From the NCBI GenBank assembly GCA_019188255.1, contig JAETXT010000013.1:2439699-2503698 (forward strand): DNA of 64,000 nt. Reading direction: 5' to 3'. The notes beneath the pieces are model-generated. The model ran no database searches, was not told the origin of the DNA, and worked only from the letters and a program-made list of their open reading frames with translations. The position numbers were made by a program, and so were the translations under genes. Shown piece after piece: positions 33,872-43,480 of this stretch. Positions within the stretch are counted from its first letter, which is position 1, and each line of letters opens with the position of its first letter. The DNA comes from Verticillium longisporum (taxonomy: Eukaryota > Ascomycota > Sordariomycetes > Glomerellales > Plectosphaerellaceae).

Positions 33872-35965
33872 ATGGGACGAGCCCCGCTAGCGGCACACCG
33901 AGGCACACCACACATCCATCTCCACCCATCGTCGATGCCCTCTACTCTCGAACGACCCCCCCTCTCTCCCTCCACCTCCAATACCACTACCACCACCACC
34001 ACCATTGACCATGCATCCTCCATGACAAACATGCCGGCCGCGCCACCCAAACCGCGCAAGATTGGCTCCCGAGCCTGCGATGCCTGCAAGATCCGAAAGG
34101 TTAAGTGCACCGAGATTCCGCCCTGTCGTCGCTGCAGCACCATCGGCATTGAGTGCACCTTCAACAAGGGACAGGCCACGAGGGGCCCGAGGAGCCTCCG
34201 AGCCAAGACGTGGCAGCAGATTCGAGATGCGCAGCAGCAGCACCACCACCACCACCACCAGGAGAAACCTCCCGAAGATGCGGCGGCGACGCGCGATGTG
34301 AGCGCCGATGGCAGCCCCCACTCGTCGAACGGCCGGGAACCTTTGATGAACAACACGACGACCCCCGTCATTGCCGTCGAATGGCTCGTCCTGCGGCTCT
34401 GCATCTACCGTCTGCGCCTTTTCCCGGTATGGCCCATTGTCGCCGTCGAGGAGGTCATCGCCTCGCTACAGCGCGATGCCGAGGACCAAGAGATGTACGC
34501 CCTCGCCACGGCCATTGGCGCAGCCACCATGGCCCAGCTCAAGCTCGACCGTTCCCGCGACTGCGGCATCAACGACGCTGTGACCGCCCATGTCCTCGAA
34601 GCAGAGTGCCAGCGGAGCCGCGTCCTGCTCGACTCGCAGCCCGCCAACCTCAACAAGCTGCGGACCTCCTTCTTCCTCCACATCTTTCACGAGAACCAGC
34701 AGCCCGGCGGCACCAAGTCGCTGTTGTACCTGCGCGAGGCCATCACCCTCGCCCAGATCATCGGCCTGCACCGCGCGACATCCTACGCCGTGCTGCCGTC
34801 GGCCGAGCAGCGCATCCGACGACGAACCATCTGGCTGCTCTTCGTCACCGAACGCGGCGTGTCCATGCTGCACAAGCTGCCCGTGGTGCTCAACTCGAAC
34901 GGCAAGCTGCCGCCGCTCGACAGTGGTGATGCCGACGACGAAGCCCACATCCTGCCAGCCTTTAAAAAGCTTGTCAACTTGTTCTGGATTTTCGACCAGT
35001 CTGGCGCCTTTGAGATTTTACAAGATTCCGCCGACGGTGCTGAAGGCGCCGGCGCGCGAAACTTTGATGTCCTAAGCACGCTGCAGCGACGCCTGCAGGA
35101 GGATGCCCTCGATCTCGAGCAGGGCGGCAACGACGTACAAAAGGCTGACATTCTCGCGACCCGTCAGTGGATGCAGATTCTCATTTGGCGCGCCAACACG
35201 GGCCGTCGCGCCAACGCCGCAGCCATTGCCGTACACGGTCCGATCCAGATCGCCAAGGAGTTTCTCGATCTCGCAGCACGGCTACCGAGCGCCGCTCTCG
35301 AGGCACACGGACCTGGCATTGAGTTCAAGGTCTTTGAGATTGCGAGCGCCGTCGCCGATGTCATTGCCAGTCACCTCAGCCAGTCGAACGCGATGCCGAT
35401 GGACGTCCGCCCCAGCGACATTCTCGCGCGTCTGCAGACGCTACTCGCCTCGACGCGCGGCGGGAACAACAGCCTGCTGCGTCTTCTCGGAGCGCGCATC
35501 GCCCAAGCCGAAGCCCAACCAGCAGCGCTCTTCAGCCTCGGTCCTACCATGGTCCATCACCAACGCGTCGACGAGATCCTCGACGGCGGCATCTCGTCCT
35601 GGAACCACGCAAACGGAAACCCCGAGCAGACGTTTGATGTGCAGGCCTACCACGACCAGGCCGCCATGACGCAGATGCAACCCCTCGGCTGGCCGTTCCC
35701 CGCGTCGCCCTGGCTGTCCCTCGTGGCCGCCGCCGAACTCGAGCAGCAGCAGCACGCCGACGGCACCAGAGGCCAGCAGATGCAGGGTGAAGCAGAAGGC
35801 ATGAGCCCTGGCACCGGTGGCTGGTTTTCGCAATCGCTCGACCTCTTGGCCCAGCTGGAATCGGAGCCACCCACGAGCGAGGCCTCCATGGAGAGTCTTC
35901 CCGGAAACAACAGCGTCGACATGATGACGGGCGATCCTTGGTTGCTCGATCTGGGGCAGTCCTGA
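33872..35965 (+). CDS. Zn2Cys6 transcription factor
   Basis: A fungal binuclear zinc-cluster regulator of 697 residues. The six cysteines lie at 69, 72, 79, 85, 88 and 95 (C-x2-C-x6-C-x5-C-x2-C-x6-C), preceded by a basic patch. A His/Gln-rich linker follows (about 120-140), and a fungal-specific transcription factor domain at about 165-420 contains LREAITLAQIIGLHRAT and RRRTIWLLFVTERG. The tail is acidic and Gln-rich. The open frame extends upstream to a TTG, but the first ATG is 33872, with A at -3 and G at +4. The gene points the same way as the permease and the aldo/keto reductase and may control this block; its target is not known. Confidence 0.93.
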   Translation: MGRAPLAAHRGTPHIHLHPSSMPSTLERPPLSPSTSNTTTTTTTIDHASSMTNMPAAPPKPRKIGSRACDACKIRKVKCTEIPPCRRCSTIGIECTFNKGQATRGPRSLRAKTWQQIRDAQQQHHHHHHQEKPPEDAAATRDVSADGSPHSSNGREPLMNNTTTPVIAVEWLVLRLCIYRLRLFPVWPIVAVEEVIASLQRDAEDQEMYALATAIGAATMAQLKLDRSRDCGINDAVTAHVLEAECQRSRVLLDSQPANLNKLRTSFFLHIFHENQQPGGTKSLLYLREAITLAQIIGLHRATSYAVLPSAEQRIRRRTIWLLFVTERGVSMLHKLPVVLNSNGKLPPLDSGDADDEAHILPAFKKLVNLFWIFDQSGAFEILQDSADGAEGAGARNFDVLSTLQRRLQEDALDLEQGGNDVQKADILATRQWMQILIWRANTGRRANAAAIAVHGPIQIAKEFLDLAARLPSAALEAHGPGIEFKVFEIASAVADVIASHLSQSNAMPMDVRPSDILARLQTLLASTRGGNNSLLRLLGARIAQAEAQPAALFSLGPTMVHHQRVDEILDGGISSWNHANGNPEQTFDVQAYHDQAAMTQMQPLGWPFPASPWLSLVAAAELEQQQHADGTRGQQMQGEAEGMSPGTGGWFSQSLDLLAQLESEPPTSEASMESLPGNNSVDMMTGDPWLLDLGQS

Positions 35966-36144
35966 GAGTGGGTGGTTGACTCATGCGGCGGGCGGCTTTC
36001 GATTAGCGCGCCAGTTTTCCGATTATCCCGACAATTTCTCCGGACGTTGGGGGGGACTAAAGCGGGCAGGCTGCTGTGCTCACCGAGCTCGTCCTCCCCA
36101 AGTCGCAACTTTACACATTATCCTTCACACCACACGACGTAACA

Positions 36145-37247
36145 ATGGCCTGGCAAGAACCGCGTAACACCGGCATGGTCTACCGCCGCCTCGGCAACTC
36201 GGGACTTCACGTCTCGGCGTTGGGCCTCGGCGGCTGGCTCACCTTTGGCGGCCAGAACGGTGACGAGACGACGTTTGAGTGCATGAAGCAGGCCTACGAC
36301 TGCGGCATCAACTTTTTCGACACGGCCGAGAGCTACGCCGGCGGCCAATCCGAGGTTGTCATGGGCAAGGCTTTCAAGAAGTTCGGCTGGAATCGTAACG
36401 ACATTGTCGTGACGACCAAGCTCAACTGGGGCGGGGGCAACGGCGAGGTGCTCGTCAACAACCACGGCCTCAGCCGCAAGCACATTATCGAGGGCCTGCG
36501 CGCCTCTCTGAAGCGCCTCGACCTCGAGTACGTCGACGTCGTCTACGCCCACAGGCCCGATCGCCTGACGCCCATGGAGGAGACGGTGCGCGCCTTCAAC
36601 CACGTCATTGAAGTCAAGGGCTGGGCCATGTACTGGGGAACGAGCGAGTGGAGCGCCGACGAGATTGCCGAGGCCAGCGGTATCGCCAAGCAGCTGGGTC
36701 TCATCGGCCCCATCGTCGAGCAGCCCTTTTACAACCTCTTGCACAGGCAAAAGGTCGAGGGCGAATTCCAGCGTCTCTACAGCCGTTTCGGCATTGGCCT
36801 GACGACCTTTAGCCCTCTCAAGTTTGGCCTCCTCAGCGGCAAGTACAATGACTCGCCCGACAGCCCTCCGGCCGGCAGCCGTTTCGCCAAGGGCGACGAC
36901 AAGTTTGTCAGCTCCGTGCGCGACGCCTACGGCGACAAGGCCTGGCAGGATGATATCGCCAAGGTGCAGAAGCTCAAGGTATGGTTTTCACCACTCTTGA
37001 CCGGCGACTTGCGCTAACGGACCAGCCCATTGCCGACAAGCTCGGAATCCCGCAGGCCGAGCTCGCCCTCGCCTGGTGCCTCAAGAACCCCAACGTCTCC
37101 TCCGTCATCACGGGCGCCTCCCGGCCAGAGCAGGTCGTTGCCAACTGCAAGGCTCTGCAGTCCCTGGACAAGTTGACGCCCGATGTCATGGCCGAGATTG
37201 ATGAGGCTTTCGGCAAGATTGAGCTGGACCCTGCGCGACAGGACTAA
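36145..37247 (+). CDS. Aldo/keto reductase, Kv-beta-like subgroup
   Basis: An NADPH-dependent oxidoreductase with a TIM-barrel fold. Exons 36145-36978 and 37026-37247 give 351 residues. The catalytic tetrad is present: Asp59 and Tyr64 ([11 protein letters not shown]), Lys92 (TTKLNW) and His136 (VYAHRPD). The sequence around [13 protein letters not shown] and [15 protein letters not shown] is typical of the potassium-channel beta-subunit-like group (AKR6-type). The 47-nt intron has a CTAAC branch site. It lies 180 bp after the Zn2Cys6 gene and converges on the acyltransferase gene with an 83-bp gap. Its substrate is unknown. Confidence 0.94.
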
Positions 37248-37330
37248 AAGAAAAAAATAAAGCTTGTCATTGAACGTGCTGCGACCGGACCTGTGTGACT
37301 AGATACTATGTACTGGGGGCTGTCAGTTGA

Positions 37331-38845
37331 CTACACTCCCAGATCCATCCCCGCCCACACGACATCCTTGGCGCGCTGCAGAAAGTCTGACACGCCCGCC
37401 TCGTCGTGCCATGCGTCGTTATACGCAGCACTCACGCACAAGCGTCCCTTGAACGAACCCAGGAATATCCCCAGCCCTGTTCCGAGCTCCTCACCGGTGA
37501 CCCAGGCATCGAGCACGTCAAAGGCGCCCGTCCTGGGCGATACAATCGTGTCGACGCGGCCCATGCTGGAAATGGACACGGACGGGTGGCTGTTGGGGGC
37601 GGGTACCGGCAGCGGCCGAGGCGCCAGGGGCAGCTCTGGCGTTCCCATGGCCCAGAGGTCCGGCACCAACGCGGCATGTTCGCTGTCGTTGCGAACCTCG
37701 TTGTAAAAGGCACTCATGTGACGCACGATGGAATGGAACTCTTCTTTGCGCGTCGCGGCAAATTTGCCGGGCATGATATCCATATCAACAACGAGGCTCT
37801 GGCCCGAAACAGAGTGATACAGAGCCGCAGGGTGCTTGCTGGTGCCAAACGGCTCAGCGCAGCCGGCGCGCTCGTTGCGGAGGATGTAGTTGATGTAGCG
37901 GACGCGCCTCGGCGCCTCAGACACGGGCTGCAGGTCACGATCGACCACGGCCGCAGCAGCGTGGAAGACGTGCGTGGGCGTGACACCGGCGGCTTTGCAA
38001 GCCGTCAAGAGGCGAGCTGTCTCGCCGCTGGACAGCGTCAGGGCGGTTCTCTTGTGCACGCCGGGGACCTGAGCTCCCTCTCTGAAGGGCAAGGCGAGCA
38101 TCTCGACGCTGGTATCTGCGCGAACTTGGGCCTTTTGCGCAGTGACTGTCTGGAGTCGCTCTTTCTGGGCCTCCGACAGTCGCACGGGGACATTGGCGGC
38201 GATGCGGTAAGGGGGACTCAGGTTGGCGGCTTCGGAGCCATCCAAGGCGGGCGTTCGGTAGCTCGCACCCTGTGCGTAGGCCTCAGATGCGTGGCCCACC
38301 AGATTGTTCAGCATCATGAGTGTGCCGATGCCGTCAATGATGTCGTGGGGGGATCGAAAGACGAGGTCGTAGCGGACGGTCTGCTCTTGCGCCTCGCGTC
38401 GCCCAATAACGAACAGGGTCGGCAGCTGGGGCGCCGGAGGGTCAGAGTTGGCCCATTCGAGACCAGTCTGTCCGTTCGATACGGTCACAAAGGTCTGCTG
38501 GAGCCATTGGTTTTGGTCCTGCTCATCAGCGCACCCGCGGTACGTCTTGGTCCACTTGCCCTGGTCGTCCCTGGTGACCTGCGAAGCCAACGTTGGGTGG
38601 TGGTATCGCAAGGCAAGCCAACCCTTCTGCAGCGCGTGCCTCACACTTTCACTGGCAGCAGCCGGGTACTCGCTGGCGGCAATATCGACTGACAGGGACA
38701 GGAATCCCGTGATGCCAAAGAACATGCGGCCGCTGCCCTCGTACAAAACGGCCATGGTCGAGTAAAACTCCTCAATCTCGTCAGTGCCGCGCTGCCAGAT
38801 GCCCGGCGAGGCCTGGCGCCACGCGAGGGACTCGTGCGAGGTCAT
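37331..38845 (-). CDS. Condensation-type acyltransferase (Tri3-like fold)
   Basis: A 504-residue single-exon protein with the HxxxDG active-site motif of CoA-dependent acyltransferases and NRPS condensation domains (His167, Asp171 in SPHDIIDGIG). The N-terminal GMFFGITG-like strand and the late DTIVSPRTGAFDVLDAWV and GLGIFLGSFKGRL segments suit the fungal Tri3/15-O-acetyltransferase-like family, which acylates hydroxyl groups of secondary metabolites. There is no signal peptide. The neighbouring reductase and the P450 downstream could belong to the same modification pathway, but no core synthase lies in the window. Confidence 0.85.
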   Translation of the reverse strand: MTSHESLAWRQASPGIWQRGTDEIEEFYSTMAVLYEGSGRMFFGITGFLSLSVDIAASEYPAAASESVRHALQKGWLALRYHHPTLASQVTRDDQGKWTKTYRGCADEQDQNQWLQQTFVTVSNGQTGLEWANSDPPAPQLPTLFVIGRREAQEQTVRYDLVFRSPHDIIDGIGTLMMLNNLVGHASEAYAQGASYRTPALDGSEAANLSPPYRIAANVPVRLSEAQKERLQTVTAQKAQVRADTSVEMLALPFREGAQVPGVHKRTALTLSSGETARLLTACKAAGVTPTHVFHAAAAVVDRDLQPVSEAPRRVRYINYILRNERAGCAEPFGTSKHPAALYHSVSGQSLVVDMDIMPGKFAATRKEEFHSIVRHMSAFYNEVRNDSEHAALVPDLWAMGTPELPLAPRPLPVPAPNSHPSVSISSMGRVDTIVSPRTGAFDVLDAWVTGEELGTGLGIFLGSFKGRLCVSAAYNDAWHDEAGVSDFLQRAKDVVWAGMDLGV

Positions 38846-39471
38846 GTTGATGGTGAAGAGCTGCTGTTGAAACGAGCGTCAGCCAGGTCGGTATAAATAA
38901 AGGTCATGAGTCTCAAGGGAGACGTCCAGCCGCCTTCCTCTTACGGCAACTCCGCTCTTCATGCACGAGGCGTCGGTGATTTCCCGGCTACTTGAAATCT
39001 TGAATGGTCTTCTTGATCATGGCAGCGTATGCGGACCGACGAACCGGCCCAAGACTTCGGCGGAGGGACGATCGTCGAAGCTGTGACATCGGGGACCGTC
39101 CTGGCGGGCTGGCCAGCGACCCCGCAGAGACAGCCCAGACCGACCGCTGATTCGCCAGTGTAGCCGATGTTGAGCCACGGATGTAGCGTGCAAAACTCCG
39201 TAAAGGCCGCTCTGGCCTCGATTTGACCTCTTTGGGCGTCTTGGGCGAGTTAGATTGGGCGGCGGCATGGAGAAGCCTCGGAGAATCAGGCCCTGCTGAG
39301 CGAGCATCGTCACCTTTCAGACATGTTCACGATTTGTAAGTGAAATATCTGAGAGGGACGTAACATCGTCCTGGAAAGTATAAATCGGCCTTTTGTTTCC
39401 ATATTTGCAGGCTCTCGTCAAGACCAAACTCATCTGGACAATCATCATCACCTCGTACTTCCTCTTTCACA
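38846..39471. other. Divergent promoter, acyltransferase / small ORF
   Basis: A TATTTATA element on the minus strand about 45 bp from the acyltransferase ATG, and a TATA box on the plus strand (separate entry). The 98-aa minus-strand frame at 39017-39313 has no support. Confidence 0.5.
39379..39384 (+). promoter_or_regulatory. TATA box before the small hypothetical gene
   Basis: AAAGTATAAATCGG, about 88 bp before the ATG at 39472. The sharp TATA box and the pyrimidine-rich leader are the main reasons to believe the small gene. Confidence 0.5.
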
Positions 39472-39803
39472 ATGGCCTCCCGCTACCCCCCTCCCCTGGT
39501 CTATGAGAAGACCGACAAGAAGCCATCTCAACACATCTCAACAGGCAGTCTGCCAGTAGGAGCCGCTGCTATTTCTGGCTTCGGCTTTGCCCTGCCAGTC
39601 ACTGCTCTCAGCGCACCCAAGCCGCAGCAAGTCGAACCCGCAGCACGAGAACAGCCGCGCCCGTCCTTCGAGTCTGCAAACACCATTGACAGACATAAAG
39701 AAGAGCTTCAACCACAGGCGGCCAAGAAATGTGAGCAAGTCTCAAGACTTTTGTCAAACACCGCTGACTGATGGAAATAGCAAAGTGGTACCGCCTCAGA
39801 TGA
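39472..39803 (+). CDS. Small hypothetical protein, 93 aa, one intron
   Basis: Exons 39472-39730 and 39781-39803, joined at GTGAGC...AATAG with a CTGAC branch site, give a 93-residue protein ending KSKWYRLR. The start CACAATGGCC is a strong fungal context. The sequence is Pro/Ala/Ser-rich with a mildly hydrophobic Ala/Gly stretch (GAAAISGFGFALPVTAL, about 29-45) and no cysteines. No family is recognised. It could be a small stress-type protein or a chance ORF; the splice junction and promoter favour a gene. Confidence 0.5.
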
Positions 39804-40524
39804 TGCGTCATGGGTCCGGACAGCACATGTTGGTGGGTAAGGAGCGGTGCAGATCAGCGGTGTACCGGTTCAGCCCTTGTTGCTCTTGATTTAGTCGTTT
39901 ATGAACCTGTGGCATAATGAAGACTGCCCATGAATTCCATTTTTCTGTCGAATATCAAAGAGACGTCCTCTGCAGCTGTGAACATGGCTCTGGGACCGGC
40001 CATGTCTCCAGTTATCGTCATTGCACAGGTATCTGAACGCTCGGCGAATACATAGACACTACTGCATACCATTGCTTTGAATTTTCTGCTGCGTAATGAA
40101 AGGCTTGCTGTTCAAGCAAATTTGCCTCGCGCAGGGTGCGTTCCATCTGCTGGCCCCGTGACATACGCTCCTGCCGTGACCACTTCCACATCCCTCGCAT
40201 TGCTCCGTCCTCACCACCAACAGACAGCCACCCTACACGCTAACCCATGCAGTCCACCTTACGCCGTGATCCATCAGGTTCCCCCCGTTGGGAGACGCGA
40301 TGACTAAAAACGAAGCGATTCGCTGGACGCGACCTGCAGGACCTCCTTTGGGCGTAGCTCCATGCAAGCTGCACCATCGGTCAGAGAACAAAAAATGTGA
40401 GCATCACCCATGTGTTTCCCATTCAGGTCTTGACTGGCCCTCTGAATCTTTCATCCAGCCGTCTTTGACAAAGCCGTCTTCGAGTACGATTCGACAATTT
40501 CACCGCACACAACCGCCGCTAGTC
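39804..40524. other. Intergenic before the P450 gene
   Basis: No supported gene. The P450 frame stays open upstream to 40288, but that extension has no domain content. Confidence 0.5.
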
Positions 40525-42233
40525 ATGGCCTCGGACATTTTGCGCATCTACGCAACACTCGCCGTCGACATCCTGACCCAACGATGGACAATCCTCGCTG
40601 CCATTGTCGTCCTGGCTCTAGCTCTTCGACCGACCAGAAGCGGACCACCCCGCATCCCCGAGCGCGTCCCATTCGTTTCCAACGCCATCGCCTTCATGAC
40701 CGATCCCGCAGGCTTCCTCGACCGCGTCTCGCTGTTTCTCAATCGCACGTCAACGAGCGTCGCCACCTTCTTCGTCGGTCCAATGCCCATCACCCTCGTG
40801 CGTGGGCCCGCTGCTGTGCAGCCTCTCTTCCGCAACGCCGACGTGCTGTCGCCGGACAAGTTTCTCCTCCAAATATTCGAGCACGTCATGGGAATGACGA
40901 AGAACGACATTGCCATCTATCACAGAGACGGATCAGCTCGCGGGAGCACACCGAGGAAAGGCTGGGAGGACTTTCCTGCTGAGCAGAGGGTCTGGCACCG
41001 GCAAACTCAGGTTGTCCACTCTCTGCTCGGGCAAACGACACCCACGATCGGTTTGATGCGATGGTATGGAAAGTTCTTCGACCAAGGCATCGAAGAGGCG
41101 ATACCTACGATCGGTCGCTGGGAAAGCGTTGGCCTCATCGACTTTATCAAGCGCGAAATGGCCTTGGCGGCCACCAGAGCAGTGACCGGCACGGAAATTG
41201 CCGAGACGAACCCAGACCTGGTGGAAAGGTTCTGGGCTTTCGACAGCGTGGCACTCAACCTCATGTACGGGACACCCGCTTGGTGGGATCCGCGACCTGC
41301 CCGGATTAGAGACGAGACCAACGGCCTCCTCAAGCACCATCTTCGACGCGCTCTCGTCAAGACGAAGCTCGACGGCTCCAAGATTGTACGTCACGATGGC
41401 AGCGTTGAAGACCCTGACTGGGAACCGGCCATGGGCAGCCGATACCACCGCGCTGTCACGGCTTTTGGCCAATCGGCGGGTCTTTCCGAACAAGGTCTTG
41501 CTGCCAACACGCTGTTGGTGCTGTTTGGTCTCAACTCGAATTCGATTCCCATCACCATTTGGGCCATCTTTGAGCTCGTGAAAGATCCAGAGCTCTTCCA
41601 AGCCGCGCGGAAGGAGGCAGATTCAGTAATTGTCAAAGACAATGACGGGAAGAAGTATATTGACATACTCAAGCTCGCCAAGTTGCCTCTCCTCCAGGCC
41701 ATCTACCTCGAATGCATGCGCCTCCATGTCCTTATCAGCATTACGCGTGAAGTTGTCCAAAAGACAACAATCTGCGGTTATGAGCTTCCACGCGGGCGTA
41801 TGGTGCAGGCGCCCACAAGCCTCGCGGGGCTGGACGAAGGTGTTTGGGCACGCGACGGACACCCCGCAACCGAGTTCTGGCCAGGGCGTCATATCAAAAC
41901 TGATGACCAGGGACATGAGGAGTTTGTGTTCACTGCCAAGTCAAGCGAGTTCTTCCCCTACGGTAGGTGTCTGTCCGCTTCAAATTGCTTGTTTGCCACG
42001 CTAACAGCCTAGGCGGTGGCGTTTCCATGTGTGCCGGTCGACACTTTGCCAAGCAGGAAATCATGTTCACGATCGCTCTGCTCGTCAGCCGCTTCGACAT
42101 TGAATTCACCGAATGGACTCATTTGGACGGGTCCCCCTCGGACAGGGAAGCGCTAGGAGATCCAAGCTACGTCGGCGCCGCCAGCGTTCCACCGGACCGT
42201 GACATGAAGGTGCTGTGGCGAAGAATCTGGTGA
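40525..42233 (+). CDS. Cytochrome P450, CYP7/CYP8-like class
   Basis: A membrane-anchored haem monooxygenase. Exons 40525-41962 and 42013-42233 give 552 residues. An N-terminal helix (about 12-36), a Pro-rich hinge, the ExxR motif in YLECMRLH and the haem loop FPYGGGVSMCAGRHFAKQE (Cys486) are all present. The I helix lacks the usual acidic-Thr pair: the region reads LVLFGLNSNSIPITIW, with Asn in place of the acid/alcohol. This is typical of the CYP7/CYP8 group (sterol 7-alpha-hydroxylase and prostacyclin-synthase relatives), some of which act as isomerases. The intron cuts within the haem motif. The stop is only 9 bp from the stop of the opposite-strand PARG gene. Confidence 0.93.
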
Positions 42234-42242
42234 CCTAGATTA

Positions 42243-43313
42243 TCACACGCTCGACCTTTTTGGGTGTCCCTCTGGTAGCTGTGCGATGAACCCCGCGAGT
42301 ACTGGCTGGAGAGCCCTACCAATCGCAGGGTTCGCGTTGCGAATACGCGCCCTGAGCTCAACAATCTTTGCTTCGAGTTCGGCAGTCTCGTCGTCCTCGT
42401 CGTCCTTGTCGTCATCTTCGTCATCTTCGTTTGCCTCACCCACGGCCTCCCGCTCCAGCCCATCTCCAAACGCCACAGCAAAGGCATCAGCCATACCTGG
42501 ATCCTTGATCGCAAACACGCATTCCTCGACGCCGTTCCACGTTTCCGCAGCCCTTTTACCCTTGGAGTCAATTCGTGGCAACAACACCTTTCGCCATGCC
42601 GCGGCCACCTCGCCAACCGGGTTCCCATATGCACCGCATCCCCACGCGCCGAGGACAATCTTCTTGACGCCCTTGTCCTGGCAAATGCGCATGACCATTC
42701 GCATCTTGGACACTGCCAATTCCCGGTCCTTGGCGTTGACGTATCGTCCCCAGCCCTTTTCGTCGTCCCGCTCGACCTCGGGGTTCCGTAGCATGGCTGC
42801 CGTGATGCAGTCTACGAACCAGCGGTTGCGCTTCTCGAGCACTTCATCACCGCCGTCGGCGTCCCGAAACACCATGACATCGGGTGTATAGATGGCCCCA
42901 AGTTCGGGCAGCCGGTAATACTCGTCTTTCAGCGACGGCAACAGCGTGGTGCGCATGCACAGCGACTCCTCCTGGCTGCTGGCGCCGCTCAAGAACCCAC
43001 CGCCAGGGTGTAGCGGAGAGGCCATGTTGAGGACCGCCACGCGGACAGAGGCATCTGCGTCGACGAGAGCCCGGGCAGCTTTGAGCGTGTCTGCGGATTG
43101 GAGTCTGAGACGGAGAGCATGGGGCTCCCGGTCGCTCGTCCTCGGTGGTGGATTGACGATGAGCTCTGCCGCGTCTAGCCCGCGACGCGCGCGGGGATGT
43201 GTCGGCAAGAGGCCGGGTACCACTTGATTAATCGTTGCCTTGGCCTTTTTCGCCCGAGCCGCGCGGCGAAACGAGGCCGGTGGCTGGCCGATTGATGGCT
43301 GTGTGCGGCCCAT
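42243..43313 (-). CDS. Microbial-type poly(ADP-ribose) glycohydrolase (DUF2263)
   Basis: These enzymes have a macrodomain-like fold and remove ADP-ribose from proteins. The 356-residue single-exon protein has the PARG signature: VLNMASPLHPGGGFLSGA with the GGG loop at 104-106, then QEE at 114-116 with the catalytic glutamate. A second conserved block follows (IVLGAWGCGAYGNPVGEVA, about 230-250). The C-terminus carries an acidic Glu/Asp run and a short coiled coil (about 295-335). It probably acts in the nucleus or cytosol in ADP-ribose turnover. It converges with the P450 gene and may overlap it in the 3' UTRs. Confidence 0.93.
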   Translation of the reverse strand: MGRTQPSIGQPPASFRRAARAKKAKATINQVVPGLLPTHPRARRGLDAAELIVNPPPRTSDREPHALRLRLQSADTLKAARALVDADASVRVAVLNMASPLHPGGGFLSGASSQEESLCMRTTLLPSLKDEYYRLPELGAIYTPDVMVFRDADGGDEVLEKRNRWFVDCITAAMLRNPEVERDDEKGWGRYVNAKDRELAVSKMRMVMRICQDKGVKKIVLGAWGCGAYGNPVGEVAAAWRKVLLPRIDSKGKRAAETWNGVEECVFAIKDPGMADAFAVAFGDGLEREAVGEANEDDEDDDKDDEDDETAELEAKIVELRARIRNANPAIGRALQPVLAGFIAQLPEGHPKRSSV

Positions 43314-43480
43314 GTTGTTGTTGTTGATGAGAGGTAGGACATTGATTCACATTGTGTCACGATGAGTCATTACTCGAACACCTTGATGGTTCTGGGATCA
43401 ACGTCACCTGACAACCAAGCGACTCTGCGCAATAACTCCGGTAACACCTACATCCGAAGAAATCCTTTGAATATCAAGTA

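Noticed and set aside
37406..38692. 428-aa plus-strand frame opposite the acyltransferase
   Set aside because: Complementary-strand shadow; the minus strand carries the HxxxDG motif and a natural start.
39017..39313. 98-aa minus-strand open frame upstream of the small gene
   Set aside because: Basic and low in complexity, with no homology; sits in a promoter region.
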